Source: a virus
IMG/VR virus record: IMGVR_UViG_3300033182_001244
Coordinates: 1-48,625 of that record
DNA length: 48,625 bases
Direction: 5' to 3' (one strand)
Program-made: the position numbers and the translations under genes
Shown here: piece by piece, positions 43,439 through 48,625 of the stretch
Layout of the letters: the number at the start of each line of letters is the position of its first letter
Position numbering within the stretch: position 1 is the stretch's first letter
The notes under the pieces: model-generated
Told to the model about the DNA's origin: nothing
Database searches by the model: none
The model's input: the letters and a program-made list of their open reading frames with translations, nothing else

Positions 43439-46400
43439 ATGGCCGAAGAATCTAATAAAGCAAAATTAAATGAAGTAATTGATGAATTACAAAATAATAC
43501 TGAAGAAAATCAAGAAACTGTTACAGAGAATAAATTACTATTGTCTGAAACAATATCGGATTTTAAAAAAATCGCCAAAACTTACATTGAAATTGCAAAA
43601 TTAAATAAATCGGCAGCAAAAGCATATAATTCTTCCGATTATACTACAGTAAAACCCGAAAATATACCTGAAGAAAAAACTATTCAACAAATTGAAAAAT
43701 CAACACCTCAATTAAAACCATTGTCAGAAATAAGTTCTATGATGATGCAGTTGATTAAAACAAATAATGAAAAACATGACAGGTTATACAAATTATTCAA
43801 TGATCAATATAGACAAGAAGATATTAGAAGAAGAGAAAACGAAGCCGAGAAAAGCAAAAAAACATCAAAAACGACAAAAAGTAAATCAAGCAAAGGTTTT
43901 TCAAAGGCAACTAATTTTCTAAAAAATATATTACAAACTGCTTTTTTAGGAAAAGAAGGCACATCATTATTGAAAAGTTTAATACCTAAAAGTTTTGATA
44001 AAGATTTTGGTTTGGTTTTAGTACGAAGTATCGCTGGAGCATTAATTGGACCTGAATTTTTAAAAGCAATACAAGCATCAATGGCAGCGGATGGTCTAGA
44101 AAATAAAATAATAGCATTTTTTGATGAATTATTTACTGGAGAAAAAACTGTTCTAGAGTCTATAGGCATTGGTGCGCTGACAGGTCTCGCGGCATTAGGT
44201 CCTTCAGGGATTATAATAGGGGGAATATTAGCAGGCGTATATAATGCATTTTCATCTTATTTTAGTAGCTCTAACATGACAGAAGATGATAAAGAAGCAT
44301 TAAAGAAAAAAATAAAAGATTTTATTTTTGGAGATGCTGGTGCAATGGCCGTTGGTGCATTGGTAGGATTTAAAGCATTTGGTTTACCAGGCCTCATAAT
44401 AGGGACAGGAGTTGTTGCAGCAGGATCTATTATGTCAACTTTTATGGAAAATTATGAAAAATCAAATGAAAAAACAGACTCGGGAAAATTAAAAGAAGCC
44501 GCTCTTAAAACACTAAAAGATAAACCCAAATTAAGTGGATTTTTACTTGGTGGCACTTTAGGTGGACTAATAGGAACTGCAATAGGGGGTCCGGTTGGAG
44601 GTGTTGCTGGCGCAATAATTGGAGCGGGTGTTGGTGCAGTTGCAGGAATAGTCGCAAACAAAATACTATCTAAAGCAGAGGGAGAAGACGGTAAAATAGA
44701 TTCTACTAAAATAAAATCTGCCGTTTTAACTCTTATGAAAGAAAATCCAAAATTTGCTACAATAATAGCAACTACTACAGCAGGTGGTTTGTTGGGCGCT
44801 TTTGGTGGTGGTCCAATGGGCGCTATAGCAGGAGCAATACTTGGTGCAGGTGTGGGCCTAATAGCAGGACCACTAGTTGATCAAATATTGAAAACTGATG
44901 CTATGACTACTGGCTCGGGAAAATTATCTGATGCTGTTGTAGAAGTGATGAAAAAAAATCCAACCCTTAGAAGAATAAGTTTAGGAGCGGCAACCGGAGG
45001 TATACTCGGAGCAATATCTGGTGGCCCTGTAGGTATGATTGCAGGTGCAATTATAGGTGCGAGTATTGGCTATATGGTTGATTTAGTTGATAAAGACTTG
45101 CTGGCAAGAAAGGAATCAAACAAAAAGGCAGGATCAAATACTCCTATGTTAGATGCTATTTTACAATCAATAAATGAAAATCCAGAAATTGCTAAATGGG
45201 GATCATCAGTCATTGGAGCAGCAGTAGGAACTGCGGTAGCAGGTCCTGTAGGATTAGTCGCTGGCGCATTTTTAGGATATGCTTTTGGAAAAGTTTCAGA
45301 AATGGTTGCTGGTGTATTTGCAAGACAACAACAAAATTCTAATGAATCTATTCTCAAGTCTATAGCAAACGAACTGTTAAAAACGCCCATATCCGGTCTC
45401 GCTGCTACCGGAGCATTAATAGGCGCTGGTGCAGGGTTATTTTTAGGCCCAGGGGGTGTTTTAGTTGGAATGGTTGTGGGTGGTGTATTAGGCGCTGCCG
45501 TAGGAGCTATTGTAAAAATGTTAGATAATTTAGGTGTATTTGACTATTTGGGAGAAATGTATGAAAAATTTCGTAAGAGCGTGGAGCTTGCCATGGAGGG
45601 GGAATTCTCAAAAGCATATGAAGTGATGAAAGGAAATTTAGCATATACAGAAGAAGGAATAAAAAAATTAATTGATGAAGGAAATATAGATGATGCTATT
45701 AGAAGTTTAGCATTAGTAGCGACTAATATTCCTGAAGAATTAAAAGATAAATTAGAAAATGTCAATAGAGAAGTCTCAGACATTAAAACTGAAGAAGCAG
45801 AATTTATTTCTAATAATCCAAAGATTAATTTCCAAAGATTCAAAGAATTTTTAAAAGTTAAAAATATAGATATAGGGGATTTAGATAAGAAACAGAGACT
45901 AGAAGTATTAAACCAATACAGTCAAGAATCTGGTTTATCTGAACGGCTAAACGGCAATTTTTTTGATGAAAGAACTAGACAAGCAACACGTGAAAAAAAA
46001 CAATTACTATTTTTTATGAATAATATACTTAGTCCTATGTCTAAATTAGTAAGTGATCAACAAGATGTATTTGGCCAATTGTCAAATTATCTAGGCGATT
46101 CGAATTTACAAAATATTGATATAAGTACAGCCGAAGGACAAAAAATTCTGGTAGAAAGATTCTTTAGATCAATACAACAAATTCCCCCCACAGTAGAAAA
46201 TAATAGCAAAGGATCTTATGTTAAGACACCCATATTAACAACCGTAGGAGAAAAAGGTCCGGAGATGATACTGAATCAAGAACAAATATATGGTGTGACT
46301 AGAGAAATACTAACTCAAAGATATGAAAATGAAATTTTAAAAATGTCGGCGGGGCAAATTCCAATGCCACCGCCGGCTATTCCAAATGTAGTTGATAACA

Positions 46401-46486
46401 AAAAAGTGAGCATTCAAGAAACATTTAATGTGACTGAAATATTGCCCATGCCATCATCACATTTTTCTTTAATGGATGCTGCTTAA
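43439..46486 (+). CDS. Tail tape measure protein
   Basis: The protein sets tail length and is ejected with the DNA. It has 1015 residues, against 590 for T4 gp29. Residues 1-150 are a charged coiled-coil region, ending in a Lys/Ser-rich KKTSKTTKSKSSKG. Residues 240-695 hold seven glycine-zipper hairpins of about 70 residues, with Gly-Pro turns near 254, 316, 384, 459, 529, 602 and 669 (GGPVGGVAGAIIGAGVG type); most are followed by an amphipathic helix such as AVLTLMKENPKFA. Near residue 937 TTVGEKGPEMILNQEQIYGV is the C-terminal tag common to many tape measures. At about 1.5 angstrom per residue the tail would be near 150 nm (inference). AGGATAAAAAA precedes the ATG. The stop overlaps that of gp32. 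Confidence 0.9.
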   Translation: MAEESNKAKLNEVIDELQNNTEENQETVTENKLLLSETISDFKKIAKTYIEIAKLNKSAAKAYNSSDYTTVKPENIPEEKTIQQIEKSTPQLKPLSEISSMMMQLIKTNNEKHDRLYKLFNDQYRQEDIRRRENEAEKSKKTSKTTKSKSSKGFSKATNFLKNILQTAFLGKEGTSLLKSLIPKSFDKDFGLVLVRSIAGALIGPEFLKAIQASMAADGLENKIIAFFDELFTGEKTVLESIGIGALTGLAALGPSGIIIGGILAGVYNAFSSYFSSSNMTEDDKEALKKKIKDFIFGDAGAMAVGALVGFKAFGLPGLIIGTGVVAAGSIMSTFMENYEKSNEKTDSGKLKEAALKTLKDKPKLSGFLLGGTLGGLIGTAIGGPVGGVAGAIIGAGVGAVAGIVANKILSKAEGEDGKIDSTKIKSAVLTLMKENPKFATIIATTTAGGLLGAFGGGPMGAIAGAILGAGVGLIAGPLVDQILKTDAMTTGSGKLSDAVVEVMKKNPTLRRISLGAATGGILGAISGGPVGMIAGAIIGASIGYMVDLVDKDLLARKESNKKAGSNTPMLDAILQSINENPEIAKWGSSVIGAAVGTAVAGPVGLVAGAFLGYAFGKVSEMVAGVFARQQQNSNESILKSIANELLKTPISGLAATGALIGAGAGLFLGPGGVLVGMVVGGVLGAAVGAIVKMLDNLGVFDYLGEMYEKFRKSVELAMEGEFSKAYEVMKGNLAYTEEGIKKLIDEGNIDDAIRSLALVATNIPEELKDKLENVNREVSDIKTEEAEFISNNPKINFQRFKEFLKVKNIDIGDLDKKQRLEVLNQYSQESGLSERLNGNFFDERTRQATREKKQLLFFMNNILSPMSKLVSDQQDVFGQLSNYLGDSNLQNIDISTAEGQKILVERFFRSIQQIPPTVENNSKGSYVKTPILTTVGEKGPEMILNQEQIYGVTREILTQRYENEILKMSAGQIPMPPPAIPNVVDNKKVSIQETFNVTEILPMPSSHFSLMDAA

Positions 46487-47400
46487 TCTTGTTCAGCCAA
46501 ACGAGCAAAATAAGACATATCTTCATCATCATCCTCTTCAGAATTCGCTGAAGATGCATATGCCGGCATGGGTTTACGATCTTCGCGCATTTCTTCCTCG
46601 GCTGATGATCGCATCTGAACAGATTGAACAACTGGCTCGTCAACTTCTGAAGTTCCAAGAGCAAGAACAGCATCAAGTCGCTCTTTCAGTTCATCATAAG
46701 TCTTAAACTGATCTTCGGAAGTAAACTCAGAAAGAGCATACTCTGCGTTCCAAACTGCTTCAAGTTCTTCATCAGTTTCAAGCAATTGCTCGGGTTTATC
46801 AAACTCAGACTTATCATAGTTTTGATAACCTTCAACTTTACGAATCTTTAATTTAAAGTTTGCACCTTCCCACAAATCAAATGGATTTACAGGAGTTTCA
46901 TCTTCAAACTCTGGATTCATCAGATCATTGATCTTGTCAAAGATTTTCTTACCGAACTTGTAAAGAAAAACTTTACCTTCATTTTGAGGATTTTTTGGAT
47001 CAGATACAACATAAATGTTGCTGATGTAGGTCAAACGGCGCTTTTGTTTTCGCGCAATTTCTTTATTCGCTTCAATTCCAGAATTCCACAACTGAGAGTT
47101 GTATTCTGAAACTGGGTCTTTTTTACCGAGTGTAGTCAAAGAATTCTCAATGTACCACAAACCTGTTGGTCCTTGAAAACCATGATTGAAAACTCTTGCC
47201 CAAGGAATGTCTTCTCCTTGAACAGGTGGGAGAAAACGAATCACAGCATAACCATTGCCAGATTTGTCTACTTCAGGTTTCCAAAAGCGATCATCAACAT
47301 AACTCTTAGATTCTGAGGATGTATCAATCTTCTCAATCTCTTTGTTGAGTTGCTTCATGAAGGAGTTGCGGTTTTTCTTGAGTTCAGATAGTGAAGTCAT
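46483..47400 (-). CDS. gp32: Single-stranded DNA-binding protein gp32
   Basis: gp32 coats single-stranded DNA in replication, recombination and repair. The 305 residues (T4: 301) align with T4: NGYAVIRFLPP, FNHGFQGPTGLWYIE, then RRLTYISNIYVVSDPKNPQNEGKVFLYKFGKKIFDKI and FDLWEGANFKLKIRKVEGYQNYDKS. In T4 the zinc site uses His64 and three Cys. Here the His is kept (NHGF) but the cysteines are replaced in ENSLTTLGKKDPVSEYN, as in other marine T4-like phages, so there should be no zinc. The N-terminal helix is short and basic (ELKKNRNSFMKQL), and the C-terminus is acidic (SEEDDDEDMSYFARLAEQD), as expected for protein-protein contacts. A GAAAGG ribosome site lies about 8 bases before the ATG, and the gene follows gp59 by 15 bases. 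Confidence 0.96.
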   Translation of the reverse strand: MTSLSELKKNRNSFMKQLNKEIEKIDTSSESKSYVDDRFWKPEVDKSGNGYAVIRFLPPVQGEDIPWARVFNHGFQGPTGLWYIENSLTTLGKKDPVSEYNSQLWNSGIEANKEIARKQKRRLTYISNIYVVSDPKNPQNEGKVFLYKFGKKIFDKINDLMNPEFEDETPVNPFDLWEGANFKLKIRKVEGYQNYDKSEFDKPEQLLETDEELEAVWNAEYALSEFTSEDQFKTYDELKERLDAVLALGTSEVDEPVVQSVQMRSSAEEEMREDRKPMPAYASSANSEEDDDEDMSYFARLAEQD

Positions 47401-47415
47401 CGTATGCCTTTCGTA

Positions 47416-48021
47416 TTACGTTGTATATTGTTGTATTTTGTCTCGCAATATTTTGCGAAACTTCGTCTTATCCACCTCCAAAAATGGAGTATACTTCAAA
47501 ACTTTATTTCTAAACTGAGGCCAAACAAATTTCTCATCAATTCGTTTGTCCCAATCAGGAAAAAAGTTAAGAATCAAATTCAGTATTGAGAAAGTCTCTA
47601 TACTAACATATTTAGCAATTGTTTGTTTTAGAAGCAACGGATGTTGACCTTTTTCAATTTTGAACCACTGTTCAAATTCATTTTCATCTAAGAGTTTTTC
47701 AATATCGTTACTAAAAACATAACTCATGCTTTGAATACGCTTATTCCAATTAGTGTAGCACACTTCTGCTTGGGTGTCAAGCGCATCTCCGATCCACATA
47801 TTTTCATCATCAATAAAGTTAGCCACAAAAAATTTAACGATTTCTTCATCCTTGAAATTTTTTGCTAATTTTATAAAGAGATAATGATCGTTACGCTTCT
47901 TAAATGTTTCGTATGAGACCTTTCTCTTCTTATGCTTGAAGTAATCAAACTTCTCAGCATGAAAATGTGTCTTGATTGCAACATACTCTTTGTAACAATC
48001 AAATGGTTCCATTTTAATCAT
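47416..48021 (-). CDS. gp59: Helicase loader gp59
   Basis: gp59 loads the gp41 helicase onto gp32-coated forks. The 201 residues are close to T4 gp59 (217) in length and pattern: YKEYVAIKTHFHAEKFDYFKHK, then YETFKKRNDHYLFIKLAKNF followed by IVKFFVANFIDDENMWIGDALD. IETFSILNLILNF occurs near residue 140. The DENMWIGD and KRNDHYLF blocks correspond to T4 NQDAWIGD and KRRDKYFF. All of it is helical with a basic surface. The ATG overlaps the gp33 stop by 4 bases; a second ATG three codons on is possible. Order gp33-gp59-gp32 is the T4 order. Confidence 0.93.
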   Translation of the reverse strand: MIKMEPFDCYKEYVAIKTHFHAEKFDYFKHKKRKVSYETFKKRNDHYLFIKLAKNFKDEEIVKFFVANFIDDENMWIGDALDTQAEVCYTNWNKRIQSMSYVFSNDIEKLLDENEFEQWFKIEKGQHPLLLKQTIAKYVSIETFSILNLILNFFPDWDKRIDEKFVWPQFRNKVLKYTPFLEVDKTKFRKILRDKIQQYTT

Positions 48022-48242
48022 AGTCCAGGTATTGTAGCAGTTCTAGGAAGAAAATGCAAATTAATTGCTTCTTCTCTTACTTTTTGCTTCAACATACCTT
48101 GAACTAATTTTCCTGCTGTTTCTGGTTCCATTTTGTTCTCCTCACAATAATATGATATCGCTTCAATATATCCCATTTTAGTTTTAGAGACTATTTTTTC
48201 TATAATCTCTGTAAATTCGTGAGGTTTAAGAGTCTTAATCAA
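48018..48242 (-). CDS. gp33: Late transcription co-activator gp33
   Basis: gp33 bridges host RNA polymerase and the sliding clamp so that the gp55-type sigma can use TATAAATA late promoters. The product is 74 residues (T4: 112), similar to the short marine forms, with HEFTEIIEKIVSKTKMGYIEAISYYCEENKMEPETAG and a C-terminus EAINLHFLPRTATIPGL. The start is a TTG at 48242, preceded by a strong AAGGAGA site 7 bases upstream, and it overlaps the clpP stop (TTGA). No in-frame ATG lies near the N-terminus, so the TTG start is well supported. Its presence fits the late promoter motifs seen in the window. Confidence 0.88.
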   Translation of the reverse strand: MIKTLKPHEFTEIIEKIVSKTKMGYIEAISYYCEENKMEPETAGKLVQGMLKQKVREEAINLHFLPRTATIPGL

Positions 48243-48625
48243 GACATCTCCTTTACTTCATCACAAATACCATACTTCAATGCCTCATGAGCAGATAACC
48301 ACACATCATGCGGCGGAAGTAAAAGATTACGAATATCATCATCAGCAATTCCAGTACATTTGCGATAATGATTAATCATTCGTTCTGTTGTCAAATCGTA
48401 TTCTTTCTGGGCTGCAAAAAGTTCATGCTCTTTACCAAACGTTCCCCAAGTATACTGGTGAGAAAGAATGCTTGTATTTGGCGTGAGCATACGTTTACCT
48501 TTTTTACCCGCCATGAAGATTGACAATCCAGCACTTGCGACCATTCCAAGACCAACCGTATGGATTGGAATAGATGAACCGCGCATTACATCAATCAATG
48601 CGAATGCTGAAGTCGTATCACCTCC
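48239..48625 (-). CDS. clpP: ClpP-type serine protease, C-terminal part (starts outside the window)
   Basis: The reading frame enters from the right edge and ends at 48239, giving 128 residues. Read from the edge it begins GGDTTSAFALIDVMRG. The catalytic serine is in MVASAGLS (fragment residue 31), the histidine in LSHQYTWG (residue 56) and the aspartate in PPHDVWLSAHEALKYGICDE (residue 107). The Ser-His gap of 25 and His-Asp gap of 51 match the spacing in bacterial ClpP (25 and 49). An apparent start at 48598 is a TTG inside the gene, not the true N-terminus. It shares a 4-base overlap with gp33. Possible roles are capsid protein processing or remodelling of host proteolysis; the sequence does not decide. 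Confidence 0.9.
   Translation of the reverse strand, partial: GGDTTSAFALIDVMRGSSIPIHTVGLGMVASAGLSIFMAGKKGKRMLTPNTSILSHQYTWGTFGKEHELFAAQKEYDLTTERMINHYRKCTGIADDDIRNLLLPPHDVWLSAHEALKYGICDEVKEMS

Noticed and set aside
43804-44169. Minus-strand ORFs within the tape measure gene (also 44452-44661, 45070-45390, 45544-45843).
   Set aside because: They are antisense shadows, rich in Pro/Ala/Ser because of the Gly/Ala-rich coding strand, and lack ribosome sites.
46425-46706. Minus-strand ORF 46425-46676 and plus-strand ORF 46476-46706 at the gp32 end.
   Set aside because: They overlap gp32 in other frames and have low-complexity His/Gln/Met composition.

Overview
The window is part of the genome of a T4-like contractile-tailed phage (myovirus). 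By eye it is AT-rich, roughly one third G+C. Almost every gene with a T4 counterpart resembles the marine branch of the T4-like phages (cyanophage and pelagiphage type) more than the enteric branch: DUF4815 baseplate protein, gp32 without zinc ligands, gp5 without lysozyme, a phage ClpP. The low G+C would suit a streamlined marine host such as SAR11, but the host cannot be fixed from this sequence. I see no tRNA gene, no integrase, no transposase and no CRISPR array. No gene-free stretch exceeds 300 bases.

Layout. Bases 1-40813 are, with one exception, a minus-strand block of late morphogenesis genes. Read in the direction of transcription (right to left) it gives two tail-tube cap/initiator proteins, gp53, gp27, gp5, a 59-residue ORF, two large unassigned structural proteins, a 1385-residue Ig-like protein, two small paralogues, gp25, gp6, a gp7-position protein, gp8, a 2285-residue DUF4815 protein, a coiled-coil protein, a 1217-residue fibre-like protein, gp13, gp14, gp15, a lipoprotein, gp16, a nuclease-like ORF and the start of gp17. 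This keeps the T4 order 53-5-6-8-13-14-15-16-17 with new genes inserted. The exception is a small plus-strand gene at 3365-3715. Bases 40842-46486 are a plus-strand block: gp4, an unnamed conserved gene, a tail-tube-family protein, gp26 with a frameshifted extension, and the tape measure. Bases 46483-48625 are minus-strand replication and regulatory genes: clpP (partial), gp33, gp59 and gp32.

How the genes work together. The minus block builds the baseplate hub (gp27, gp5), wedges (gp53, gp25, gp6, gp8), fibres and neck (gp13, gp14, gp15), then the packaging motor (gp16, gp17). The plus block supplies the tape measure, its probable assembly chaperone pair and a head-completion protein. gp33 would direct the host polymerase to late promoters, and matching motifs of the TATAAATA/CTAAATA type are visible.

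Main points of interest: (1) a T8 slippery site at the end of gp26, whose -1 frame encodes a start-less 66-residue extension ending 9 bases before the tape measure gene, as in lambda G-GT; (2) four late-type promoter motifs placed exactly 5 bases before an ATG with no Shine-Dalgarno, predicting leaderless late mRNAs; (3) four kinds of interchangeable small domains spread through at least seven virion proteins, including a neck protein enlarged to 798 residues; (4) perfect palindromes of 28 and 22 bp inside structural genes; (5) two GC-richer in-frame tandem repeats.
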